A stretch of DNA of 64,000 bases from Gracilariopsis chorda (taxonomy: Eukaryota; Rhodophyta; Florideophyceae; Gracilariales; Gracilariaceae). The stretch spans positions 29,945 to 93,944 of the forward strand of contig NBIV01000284.1 of NCBI GenBank assembly GCA_003194525.1. Reading direction: 5' to 3'. A model generated the notes under the pieces. The model did not search any database and had not been told where the DNA came from. It saw only the letters and a program-made list of their open reading frames with translations. Shown in pieces: positions 1-9,476 of the stretch (its first letter is position 1; the number at the start of each line of letters is the position of its first letter). Both the position numbers and the translations under genes were made by a program.

Positions 1-972
1 GTCGGCGTGCACCCCAATGTACGGCCTATTCCATTCGTCATAGCTTTTGAATGAAACTATGCTTTGCTTTTTCGGGAAACCTGGCCATGTCAACGACGGG
101 CGACGAGAATACACAGGACGAAGCCTCATTCGTTCATGCATTAATCGTTGATGAATGCGCGCTTCATCACTAAGTCTGAACGCATGGTGAAACAACACTC
201 GATAGAACACCGCATTATCTCGAAGGTTGTCCACGTACGATGTCTGCACATCTTTGGGTGCATACTTGCTCACAAAGTATTCTGAAAACCTGCTGGGCGT
301 GTCGTTTGTCTGCATAACAACCACCTCTAACGACGAGGAAAGCACTGGCTCGTATGAGAAAAGACTTATGTCCGAGCCATTGAGAAATGCTATGGTTTTC
401 GAAGTCACTCCGCTCGTGGTTTCATTTCGAGGATCATCTAACGGCGCGTGAAAAAAGAGATTAACTTCGCTTTTCGCATTCACAAGAAACTTGTCCAACG
501 GGAATGGCTCCCTCCAGTCAACTAGGAGCAGTCTCCTAGAAACTGAAGCGGCCCAGAAGGCGAACGCAAGGTAAACCAAGCTCTCGCTTAAGTCACTGGT
601 TCCTGGCCTGAAAACGAGAATCCGGGTGGCATTGTTTCGGGACTGTGTATGAAAATGGAGATAATCGCGTACAAGGAAGTGGAGCGCTTTCGAGTAGTCG
701 ATATCCAATCCCGAATAATTCATATAACGATCTCGTACCAAGTCCTTATTCGCGTAAGTGATGTAGCTGAATGGGCGGAGAGAGTTGACGAAATGTTCAT
801 TTGCCTCAAGAAACACCGTATACTTGTTCGCTTCTCGTCCCCCAAATCTGAAGGCATTTCGAAGCAAAAGGAGGAGAACGACAAAGTTAATGAACATAAA
901 GCACATGTTCGTCAGGCTCAAGCCACTTGTTCCATTCCTCCTCAGCGGTTTTCTGAATGCAAAAGAAAACAT
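1..972 (-). CDS. Partial type II membrane glycosyltransferase-like protein (fucosyltransferase-like)
   Basis: Reading the minus strand gives a frame without stops from a TGA at 1044-1042 to base 1. The first ATG is at 972-970, giving 324 codons before the window edge; the C-terminus is missing. The N-terminus is short and basic, followed by one hydrophobic segment (about residues 22-38, rich in Val, Leu, Phe), the layout of a Golgi type II membrane enzyme. Around residues 105-150 there is a block (RILVFRPGTSDLSESL, then a run ending RRLLLVDW) that resembles the nucleotide-sugar-fold block of fucosyltransferase-like families, where a glycine/aspartate loop is followed by RxLLVDW. The last visible residues, YIGVHAD, sit where those families carry an IGVHxR motif. 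The gene is certain to be long and open; the family call is by motif memory only. Other inverting transferases of cell-wall or sulfated galactan synthesis are possible. Confidence 0.7.
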   Translation of the reverse strand, partial: MFSFAFRKPLRRNGTSGLSLTNMCFMFINFVVLLLLLRNAFRFGGREANKYTVFLEANEHFVNSLRPFSYITYANKDLVRDRYMNYSGLDIDYSKALHFLVRDYLHFHTQSRNNATRILVFRPGTSDLSESLVYLAFAFWAASVSRRLLLVDWREPFPLDKFLVNAKSEVNLFFHAPLDDPRNETTSGVTSKTIAFLNGSDISLFSYEPVLSSSLEVVVMQTNDTPSRFSEYFVSKYAPKDVQTSYVDNLRDNAVFYRVLFHHAFRLSDEARIHQRLMHERMRLRPVYSRRPSLTWPGFPKKQSIVSFKSYDEWNRPYIGVHAD

Positions 973-1044
973 GGGTTGGATGTCGTAGAAACAGAGACTG
1001 GTTGTTCTCGTGCCTTCAATACTTGATACTTCGGTTCCAGTTCA

Positions 1045-4000
1045 GCAACAGGAAACCAAAGGCCTTCGACCTTACTTTGGATTGATGTAACAATGGACGA
1101 AAAAGAACTGTTAGTTATGGACAAAACTCCTACTCGAAGACAACATCAACGGTCTGTTCAAAACTTAACGTTCGCCTTTGTTATGGTGCAATGTATACCA
1201 GTGCCTGACTGAGTGATAGTATGATAGAGATTGTACTCCGAAATAGAGTGTCGGTACCCAAGGGCAAACTGTGGACCAACGCGTTTAAGATTAATGCTTC
1301 GGCAAGATCTTTGTAACATTCGTCGATCCTGAGCTATGAATCGAGATTGCAGTAACTTTTAGCATCCGTTCTGATCTTCTGGTGCACAAATCCCATTTCG
1401 TCGTACATATCTCACTGGATGCGTGACAAGACACAGTCTCACGTAACGGTTTCCGAGGGGCGATTTTGTTGAATCATCTGCTCGTTCAATCAAGTGAGTT
1501 CTATTCGTTGTTGCACTGGGCACGTGCATCTCGCCTTCACGTGGTGTGCCTGACTCCGATCCCTGTTCACCGGGGCGGAGCGAAATGAGAACGTAGACGG
1601 ATCTCCAACCGAGGCCAAGGACGGGTTCTTGGCCTTCCTGAAAAGAGAAAGCTTTTACTGAAAGCTCTCCTTCAGCTTAGTAAGAGAAAGCTGTTGTCCG
1701 CAATAAAGAAGAAGAAGAAGAAGTTGTTACACTCTCTTTCCTTTCTGGCATGGAATACCTGGGAAAAATGGTGGCTATCTTTGAGCTTGCCGTTTGCCGC
1801 TGAAATGATGAATAGTTCTTGAAACGGAATTCTTTCGCCGAACTATGGAGCTGCAGCGACACATCTCCATCAAAGAATCCTTTTGCAGGGTTTGGGCAGC
1901 TATCTGCTACTGGAGTTATCCCTGAAAGAAATCTACAACGTTTGTGAGGATGAAAGGGACCGGCATTTTTTGCTGTTGGGCAATCATCACAGGCTTATAG
2001 GAGAACAGCGTCATTTACAAAATGCACGACACCGCAACAAGCTTCTAAAGGATTCTTAACGATTCTCACAGGTGCCAACGAAGTGTCGGTCCCACCAACA
2101 CTTAGGAATCCTAAATGTATGCATCCCCTATCGGGATAATGTCATTTTACGAATACAATATCAAGTGAGCACGAGCACTACCCATCCCAGAAATAAGGCA
2201 TACAGATTAGTAAGTGATGATGATGTGCAAACTCAGCCTCGCACCAACAAACACATGTGAAAACCAAACCGATTCCATCTACATTTGATCGTACAAGACC
2301 ACCATGCGCTATAGATGGGCACGCATTCTACGTCCCTGAGATCAACAGCGAGGTAATCCAGCACTCTCTGATGAACTTGCTCAAAGAAAATATACATTTT
2401 ACTGTCTCGCTGCATAGGCATGAAGCTCGGCTTACGGAGAATAGCGTGCGGCGGGGCAGAATCGGAAGTATGTCACCAGTCACAGGCAGAGCTTGTCACG
2501 GCTTGTAGATTTTGAACAATCAGGTCAATGAACTCATGGCTATCCGCGATCATCTACGTTGCTCCTTATTTTAAGCGGCTATTAACAACGGCAACCGGCA
2601 AGTTTGGCTTCCTCCCATATCTGTTTTCTCGACCCACCGCACTCTTCTCAGATGTCCTTTCTCTTTGGCATCTTTAGTATTTGTTGGTGGCTCGTGTGCG
2701 GTTTCCATCGTCAAAGCTTTCGACCTTTTCCTCATTGAGAAAGCCTATCCCAGCGCCACTCTTGTTCATCTTACGCTATCGGTAAATAACGCTCGTTGTT
2801 CTGCACTTAACCGGTGGCTCCATTCTTGTTTGATTTGTTCTGGGCTAAAGGGTTTTTTGGATGCGAACGAGCGATGGTGGTTTCCTTTTATTCTATTTAT
2901 GAAACTCGTCTTGCGGCGGCTTTTCTACAAGAAGCTCGAATCAAAGACTAGTAAAAAGTGGAGAACTGTTGCACACGAGTGTGGCGGTACATGACAAGAC
3001 GAAAACATAGTCGAAAACAACGAAGAACAAAGAATACAGAGAAAGTAAAACGACTCGGGATGTCTCTAAAAGCGACCAGGCAGTCGGCAGACCGACAGCC
3101 CCAAGCGATCTGAGTGGCACTGTCCACAAAAGGCCCCCACTAAGCTGTGCGAAACAGTACGCACGACGCACGCGCTTCCCCAAAGATCTTGTCAGCCTTT
3201 CCCTGATTTTTCCCGGAAGGGTCAGGAGTTCCCACGGAAACTGAGGCAATAGTTTTACCTCACGCAGCTTCTCAGCATCGCATGAATGTTGGAAGAACAA
3301 AAGCCCGCCTGCACATGGACCTGAATAGTTTTGCAGGGTTTTTGCGGAACTTGAGCTAGTATCGAAGGACAACAAGGCCGGTTTTACTGCCCGAAATCGC
3401 CAAGGGTAAAGAAGAATGGGTGGGCAGAACGTCGTTAGTGCTTCTAGACGACGAAAACGAGGCACATTGGAATCCGCCTTGTCGTGGTGTGCCCTTTAGC
3501 TGACGCCCTGGGGTGGAAATGGAAGAAATAGAAAAGAAAAGAATGGAAAAGGCGAGTCGCGTCAGAACGAAATGGATCCGATGTTGGGTCTTCCCGTGGA
3601 AGCTTGGTGCTGATCTCGCAATGTTCCGAGATAGTAACCAGTGAGCGCAATACGGTTGCTGCAAGGTGAGGGCAAGCAGCAGTCATCGGCTACATTCCGG
3701 TGACATGAATGGAGGTTCGTACTACGGGACAGAGGAAGTCTTTCTTCTCTGCGGAGCTTTACGTGATACATAGAGTTTCGCGTGCTAGATGAGGAACAGC
3801 TCCCTTGTAGTGTAAGATTCCACCACAAGGCCGTAATTCGGTAATGTGCCCATAAAGAACAGGAAGAGGAAGAAGAAAGCAAAAGTAAGCACAAGTGAGG
3901 CTCTCAGTCGATGAACACCTATGAGAAAGGAGAAGAACGCGAGGACGCAATGATGGAGCGGCTGGAGCATATTTATAGAGTTTGGGCATGAAGGAGAAAG

Positions 4001-4208
4001 GATAATTCGAAGATGATTTCCATCTCGTCTGTCCGCTATCGAATGCCATACTCCTTTTGAAACATTCGTGGTGCAAGACTTCTCAGCAGAGAAGCGACGA
4101 ACACGAAACGGCAAGGAGGTTCCACAAGCTTGTCGTAGTAGTTGTTGTTTGAAACGGGCCGACGAAGCCTAATTCTGCCTCGAGAACTTGTACTAACTCT
4201 CTAAGACA
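1045..4208. other. Region with no supportable gene
   Basis: Three kilobases between the glycosyltransferase-like gene and the lycopene cyclase fragment. Open frames exist on both strands (the longest is 174 codons on the minus strand, 3465-2941) but overlap each other in several frames, have no recognisable motif and no consistent codon pattern. A short GAA/AAG run lies near 1708-1723. Upstream sequence of the gene at 972 presumably includes its promoter, but I see no clear element. Confidence 0.5.
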
Positions 4209-4537
4209 CTACTCTCTGCCACGAGCAGCGTCGGGGACGTTGACAAATCTGCGGGAATGGCCCGTAGCATCCACAACGAGTCGTGCAGCAACGGTATCGA
4301 CGCCGTCCTCAGTAAGAGTTTGCAAAAGCACAAAGTTAGGATGTGGTCGGTCATGCTGGAGCTGGTGAACGGCTGCAGCAGCAAGGGAAACGTTCCCGGA
4401 ATCAGTGCAGCTCTTCAAGAAGCGTTCCTTAAGCTTGTCGCGATCGACGCGCACGTAGGGGCGGTAAGGATGACTTTTTTGCCATCGGCCCGCACGAAGG
4501 TGGCCTTGCGCTGCCACACATGAGAAAAGCAATCTTG
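4209..4537 (-). pseudogene. Lycopene beta-cyclase fragment, frameshifted
   Basis: About 105 codons resemble the middle of plant and algal lycopene cyclases, the FAD enzymes that close the rings of lycopene in the plastid. The stretch runs from a segment like LDCLDxTW (here DCFSHVW, about 4534-4514) through RPYVRVDRDKLKERFL (from about 4463) to VVDATGHSRRFV (ending about 4225). The DATG-SR ending favours the beta over the epsilon type. Reading needs a shift of one base near 4463-4465, just before RPY; upstream a TAA (4540-4538) closes the frame and downstream a TAG (4211-4209) follows. The N-terminal dinucleotide-binding fold and the whole C-terminal half are absent, so this is a relic and not an exon set I can complete. 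A functional copy would be expected elsewhere in the genome. Confidence 0.72.
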
Positions 4538-5074
4538 TTAACCAAGCGGCTGCAAACATTTCAGCCAGGTACGGTTTGCAAGCAAACCGTACACGTACCT
4601 CGCTCAATGATCCTGATGTATTTCGTCTATGTCTATGCATGTGAGCGTGTGTATTCCCTGTGCGCACATAACATTCTGGAGTTGCTGATAACTCTCCATT
4701 GCAGTCTCCTTCTCTCTTGAAGATACAGTAAGTTCCTCTGGCAATGTTTGTTAGCTCTACAGCTGTTAACCGCACTGCTCTCGTCCAGTCGTCGATAGGC
4801 TGAACGAAGAGAAGAGGACAGTATAATCATTTCCATCGCGTCTTGACAAGACTGTCCACGAGCTCATGTCTAGTGTACACCTTGATGCTTGTAGACATCT
4901 ATTTGTATCAGAACTTGAAAAGTTCGCGAAGTTAACATTTATTAGCACTGCTACCAATCCTCCGAGACGACAAGAACGGCTTGGGCAGGATAAGATGTCT
5001 CTCACTGTGTACACAGCTAGCTATAGAAAGGCAAGGTACCGCGCAGAAGGTAACTGCTAGGAGTGATACCAGTG
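4538..5074. other. Intergenic, nothing recognised
   Basis: Between the lycopene cyclase relic and the 3' end of the Hint gene. Only short unrelated open frames are present. Confidence 0.5.
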
Positions 5075-7267
5075 CTACAGCAAAAGTCTCTGCACAAGGG
5101 AAGTTAAGTGGCTATCAACACCATTTGTAAACCACTTTCCAGCAATTGATTCACGTACAACACCGACCGAATACATTGCTCTAATGGGAGAAAGCATGGC
5201 ATGAGCTGCTTTGGAAGAAAGAGATCGTGTGAAAGTAGACGTCACGACTCCATCCACGCAAATCGTGCCGGCTACAGTGTGAGGATTATACAAGCCATAT
5301 GCCTTGGCAAGAAGAACTTCCGTCACCCTAGACAGCTTCCCAGACGCCGTATGAATATGGTCACCAATCTGCACGGAATGTGCTTGTACAAGAACACTGT
5401 CTTTCGTGTTGTTGTTAGCGATGGGGAGGTAGTGCCCAGAAGTCATGATCACAGAAGTATCCAAAGTGGATATCCGGACATAGTACTCCTCCGTGGCCGT
5501 GATATCGCGGTGTGAGAACATGTACACGTCTGAGAACTCGGAAGATGATACCCTTACACGATCACCAATTCGGAGTTTGTGCATCGGGATATGGGCTCCT
5601 GATGCAAGCTCGACTGTCGCAGAAGCAGGGAAGCATGAATCTCCGTCTGCAGACGGAGTGGGAGAAGGTGAACCGTATGCCCCATTCTCTTGACCACCAA
5701 CAGTAATCGGAGTATCACTGGTAATAGCACCACCGGTGACTGGAGTTGTCTCTTCAACAACTGGAGTGGCCCCACCAGCACTCTCTGCTTGAGCAATGGT
5801 CGATGTTGTCGGTGGAATGGTCGTTGAGGTAGTCGGTTGAGTTGTGGCAGCCGTGGTTGTGATGGTAGGTATAGTTGTTGTAGGGGCGGTGGTGGTTATA
5901 GTTGTAGTCAGAGTTGCAGGACTAGTTGTTGTAACGTCAGGTTCGGAGCTGGTAGCTGAGTCAGTACTTGTGTCCACTGGTTCGGCAGGAGAAACCGGAA
6001 CGTTTCCAGGAGTAACGCCGGAACTGTCGACGACTCCATCGTTAACATCATTAGTTTCTTCAATGTCGTCTGCGGCAGGAGCGGACTGAATGCTGCCCGG
6101 AATGTCAATGTGATTCTGCAGGTCCTCCATGTGGAAGCAGGTGCGCCAAACATCTTCTCTTTCACACTCGAGTGCTTGTAAAGCGTCATTGAGGAATATC
6201 CGAACGCTGCCATCAATAGAAGCATCCGGATTAGTTTGCCAGTTTGTGGAACGAGCCGAGTTGAGCCATGCGTTGAGGGGCGGACAAGCGGGTGGCATAA
6301 CCTTGTCTGGCTCGCCTGGCTTGACGAAGGCTTGTACGCTTGGAAGCACGTTGCACAAATCGTACTGAGCATGCGCAGGGCAGTTTCCTCTGTCAGCAGC
6401 CCACAGAGTCGGGTTTTGCTCTGAATGGGCTGCTTTGAGCGCGGGGTAGTCTGCAGCGGTGATGCCCATTGGTACACAATCGCAACACAATTCACAAACA
6501 GAATACATGAAATAGTCAAGTTGAGTAGCAGCAGAGGCATCGCCGGCTTTCCATGCGTTGAGAGCTTGTTCGCGAACTGGGTCGCAATTACGGTTAAGGT
6601 CAACATACTCCTCAAGGGCCAGTTGGCAGGATGGAGTTTCAAGTTGAAAGATGTCGTCGCATCGGGCGAATTGGCCGTTTGAGGTGACCGGTTTCAAAGC
6701 ACATCGCGAACAAAAAGCCGGGGGAATGCGGACTGTGGAACAAGTGACTTCAGTTTGCTTGCGGGATTTGGTTGGATGACACGGAAAGAATCCTTGTCCA
6801 TTGCCCGCCGCGGTGGGGATGGGAGCATTACTCGTAGATGTTTGACTGGGAGACGTTGGAGGTTGTGTGGATGGGGTGGATGGGGTGGGAGGGGTGGTGG
6901 GAGTTACTTGCGACGGCAAAGAAGCTGATGGGGACGGGGACGACGATGGGGCTGGAGATGGAGTGGGTGTGGAGGCAGCCATTTCGTCCAAGGAGTCTTC
7001 AGGCTGAGGCTCTTCGACCTCATCGGTGATGGGCTGTTGCTCTGCAGACTGAAGCTGCTCGGTAGCTGCAGGGGGTGGTGTCGGTTGTGCAGTGGTGGCG
7101 GTTGGAGGAACCGGGAGTATGGAATTAGTGTCAAGCGCAGGAATTATAAGACTAGGACGACCAGGTCCTTTACCGAGCAAGTGAAGGTTTCTTTTAGAGT
7201 CGATGGCAGAGACCAGCGCGGAGAGCCAGAGGCATGAAACCGCGACGAAACAAAGAGTGACACGCAT
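5075..7267 (-). CDS. Secreted Hedgehog/intein (Hint) domain protein
   Basis: A 730-residue protein. I choose ATG 7267-7265 because it starts directly at the signal peptide (MRVTLCFVAVSCLWLSALVSA); the open frame extends nine codons upstream only to a GTG. Order: signal peptide (1-21); Pro/Ser/Thr-rich stretch (about 55-150); a cysteine-rich ectodomain (about 157-386, with CSRC and CELCCDC clusters) that I do not recognise; a Thr-rich linker (about 410-535); and a C-terminal Hint domain from Cys545. In the Hint domain GDSCFPASATVEL is block A with the nucleophilic Cys and MTSGHYLPI carries the TxxH motif (Thr609, His612). Hint domains cleave the chain before that Cys by an N-S acyl shift, so the ectodomain is probably released or lipidated outside the cell. 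No Hedge signalling domain is present. It is transcribed away from the methyltransferase gene, with about 530 bp between the starts. Confidence 0.85.
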   Translation of the reverse strand: MRVTLCFVAVSCLWLSALVSAIDSKRNLHLLGKGPGRPSLIIPALDTNSILPVPPTATTAQPTPPPAATEQLQSAEQQPITDEVEEPQPEDSLDEMAASTPTPSPAPSSSPSPSASLPSQVTPTTPPTPSTPSTQPPTSPSQTSTSNAPIPTAAGNGQGFFPCHPTKSRKQTEVTCSTVRIPPAFCSRCALKPVTSNGQFARCDDIFQLETPSCQLALEEYVDLNRNCDPVREQALNAWKAGDASAATQLDYFMYSVCELCCDCVPMGITAADYPALKAAHSEQNPTLWAADRGNCPAHAQYDLCNVLPSVQAFVKPGEPDKVMPPACPPLNAWLNSARSTNWQTNPDASIDGSVRIFLNDALQALECEREDVWRTCFHMEDLQNHIDIPGSIQSAPAADDIEETNDVNDGVVDSSGVTPGNVPVSPAEPVDTSTDSATSSEPDVTTTSPATLTTTITTTAPTTTIPTITTTAATTQPTTSTTIPPTTSTIAQAESAGGATPVVEETTPVTGGAITSDTPITVGGQENGAYGSPSPTPSADGDSCFPASATVELASGAHIPMHKLRIGDRVRVSSSEFSDVYMFSHRDITATEEYYVRISTLDTSVIMTSGHYLPIANNNTKDSVLVQAHSVQIGDHIHTASGKLSRVTEVLLAKAYGLYNPHTVAGTICVDGVVTSTFTRSLSSKAAHAMLSPIRAMYSVGVVRESIAGKWFTNGVDSHLTSLVQRLLL

Positions 7268-7799
7268 TTTGAGTGAAGGGAAATGTTGCCGCACAAGGCG
7301 GAACGAAGACTGGTTGGAACGGAAGAAGGATGAACGTCAGGGACGCTCACGGCACCTGGGAGGCAACTCATGGCGACGATGAAGTGAAGTGGGATGTGAT
7401 GGCGGGCGGGCCCGAGTGAGTAGACGCGTTGCGAGGGCTGATGGTGCGCAACTGCGCAAGATGGGAGACAGAGCGATGCACTTGGGCGATGTGGTGATGC
7501 AGAATGGGAAAAGGTGACTGAGCTTTGAGAGCAAGAGCCACGTGGGCGCGTACAGTGTCTGCGCGAGGAGGCGCTATGTTGGGGCGCTCTACGTAAGTTC
7601 AGCTTCGCCAGAGAGACTGCACCGGAAACGTAAGCGGCGGCACGTTACGGAACGTCGTGGCGGGACAGACACCACACGGCCGGGCTCTGCGGCAAGAAAC
7701 GCGAGGAAGAGTAGCTTTAGCGGGGCCGGCAAAGGGGTGCGGATCGCGGTGCAGGTGTACAACAGGCGGATAAGCCGTTATTCGCAAACTGGGTTCGTG
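7268..7799. promoter_or_regulatory. Divergent promoter region with an ATG-less open stretch
   Basis: This GC-rich interval separates the starts of two divergent genes (minus strand at 7267, plus strand at 7800) and should contain both promoters. From 7518, just after a TGA at 7515-7517, the frame of the methyltransferase stays open to 7800 without any ATG. Its conceptual product is rich in Arg, Ser and Ala and poor in acidic residues. No convincing TATA element is visible. Confidence 0.45.
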
Positions 7800-8687
7800 A
7801 TGGGACTTGGCGGATTGAACCGGGTGCTGCTGACGGTGGCGGATCTGAGCGAGGACGGGAGAGCGTATCTGAGCAAGGATGATGCACGCGCCAAGCACAT
7901 TCGCACGCTACTGGCACGCGGCGGGGAGCAATGCACGCTTCGGGTAGCGGTTGAGGACGGGTATTTGCATGATAGTGCGCGGTGTGAGGTGCATGAGGAC
8001 GGATCGTGCAGCATTGAAGTGCCGAGTGAAGATCGGCGCGCGGTTGAGGATGGGGCGCCTATCACGCTGCTTTTAGCCATGCAACGTCCGAAAGCGATGG
8101 CGCGTATCATTCAGTCGGGCGCTTGCGTGGGGGTTAGGCGCATTGTTCTGGTGGACAGCGACAAGACGGAAGCCACGTACTGGCAAAGCAAGTTGCTCCG
8201 CGTGAACGGAGAGTGCGCGGGAGACGGCGATGAGCTGAATGAAATGGCGCTGGTCAGACGGTTACTAGTGGAAGGCGTGCAGCAAGCGGCGAAGGACGGC
8301 CGTCTACCGAGTGTGACTGTAGATCGACGAAAGCTAGACGCTGTGACGACGGAATATGCGCGGGGTAGGACGACGCGACTGGTAGCACACCCTCGTAACA
8401 AAACGGAGGGGGAGCGGGCGATGGTGGAGGGCTCCGTGGTGGCGCAGGTGGCACGCGGTGACGGAGAAGTAGTGATGGCGATAGGACCAGAGGGAGGGTG
8501 GAGCGACGAGGAAGTGCGAATGTTCCGTGCAAGCAGCTTCGCAGTGGTGCAGCTGGGCGAGCGCGTGCTGCGCTCTGAGACGGCGGTCGTTGTAGCGCTC
8601 GCGCTGGTGCACGAAGGTTTGCGGTGGCGCCGCGCCTGCTGGACGCTGCAGGAACAAGCTTGTGACTCCGAAGGGGAAGGTGTTTGA
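7800..8687 (+). CDS. rsmE: RsmE-family 16S rRNA (m3U1498) methyltransferase
   Basis: A 295-residue SPOUT methyltransferase, expected to add the N3-methyl group to U1498 of small-subunit rRNA, here presumably of plastid or mitochondrion. The AdoMet-binding knot is clear: IGPEGGWSDEEV (Gly229 on) and QLGERVLRSETAVV (about 251-264), the family signature. The N-terminal RNA-binding (PUA-like) part starts at NRVLL and includes AKHIRTLLARGG. Bacterial enzymes are near 240-250 residues, so the protein is complete from the first in-frame ATG at 7800. The open frame continues upstream to 7518 without an ATG and reads as a basic Arg/Ser/Ala-rich leader, so an organelle transit peptide supplied by a spliced exon or a non-AUG start is possible. 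A C-terminal tail follows the knot. Confidence 0.88.
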   Translation: MGLGGLNRVLLTVADLSEDGRAYLSKDDARAKHIRTLLARGGEQCTLRVAVEDGYLHDSARCEVHEDGSCSIEVPSEDRRAVEDGAPITLLLAMQRPKAMARIIQSGACVGVRRIVLVDSDKTEATYWQSKLLRVNGECAGDGDELNEMALVRRLLVEGVQQAAKDGRLPSVTVDRRKLDAVTTEYARGRTTRLVAHPRNKTEGERAMVEGSVVAQVARGDGEVVMAIGPEGGWSDEEVRMFRASSFAVVQLGERVLRSETAVVVALALVHEGLRWRRACWTLQEQACDSEGEGV

Positions 8688-8806
8688 CGAGGAACTTGTA
8701 AAGCTACAGTTCAGTTAGTGCTTAGCGCTATCGACGTAACCAGTTGGATCTAAATAGTCAAATTCCTAACCAGACGAGCAGTTCACAGAGCGCTTCGAGC
8801 GCAGTA

Positions 8807-8880
8807 GCCTCCATAGCTCAGTCGGTTAGAGCATGGTGCTAATAACGCCAGGGTCGCAGGTTCGAGCCCTGCTGGGGGTA
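8807..8880 (+). tRNA. tRNA-Ile (anticodon AAU)
   Basis: 74 nt that fold as a cloverleaf. Acceptor GCCTCCA pairs with TGGGGGT (G-U at 1:72 and U-G at 4:69), discriminator A at 8880. D arm GCTC/GAGC; anticodon stem TGGTG/CGCCA around loop CTAATAA, anticodon AAT at 8841-8843, read as AAU or IAU in the mature tRNA; T arm GCAGG/CCTGC with TTCGAGC. The A box (from about 8814) and B box (GGTTCGAGCCC) are intact. No intron and no encoded CCA, as usual for a nuclear eukaryotic gene; ATCTTTTTA right after it supplies a T-run terminator. Confidence 0.93.
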
Positions 8881-9476
8881 CATCTTTTTATTCGGTATTG
8901 GTCCATCCGCATTTGGTCTCAGGTCTCTTGATGACCCAAGAGAGAGATACCGTTAAATACATCGTGCTCGCCCCGGAGCTCCGGTCTCTTCTTCTTTAAT
9001 GTATGTGGTCTGATGCAACCAATCATATTGACACCAGGAAAGCTATCCTACAGATAGTTCTCCCTCCTGAGAAAGGCCAAATACTTTTACGGCTATCTAA
9101 TCGACTCTCACAATGATTGATCCGTTCTTTCTCGCGATGTGTCCCGAGTATCAAGAAAGCACTTTCACGAGGTGGAACTACTTTTCTGTGCTTGGGAGCT
9201 TCCCGGCTGACTGTGGCGAGTACAAGGGTAGCCACCTTTGGATAAGTACATCTATGACAGGCGAAAGTCGACGAAGGGTTGTCGACGAAGGCTAGATTGT
9301 TATCCTTCGCCGTGCACAAGTCTTCTCTGCGAGCAACTCGCTAAAAGGAAAGAGCTTCTCAGACTCCGCCGAGACACAGTGGGGGGCACGTGTGCTGCTA
9401 TGTACCTATGACTTACGATGTAACGCTATACAGCGAGTGAGCTCTCACGCCCTCTTGCTGGTCGTGTGTGTCGTCG
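8881..9476. other. Intergenic, 3' flank of tRNA and nuclease genes
   Basis: Starts with the pol III T-run at about 8884-8889. The rest has only short open frames without recognisable content and presumably includes the 3' UTR of the minus-strand nuclease gene. Confidence 0.5.

Noticed and set aside
2941-4114. Cluster of six overlapping minus-strand frames of 100-174 codons
   Set aside because: They lie in different frames over the same bases, have low-complexity Ser/Leu/Phe content and no motif; they look like chance openness.
7542-7799. Start of rsmE at GTG 7542
   Set aside because: A nuclear gene should start at ATG, and ATG 7800 gives a full-length enzyme; kept only as a possible leader.
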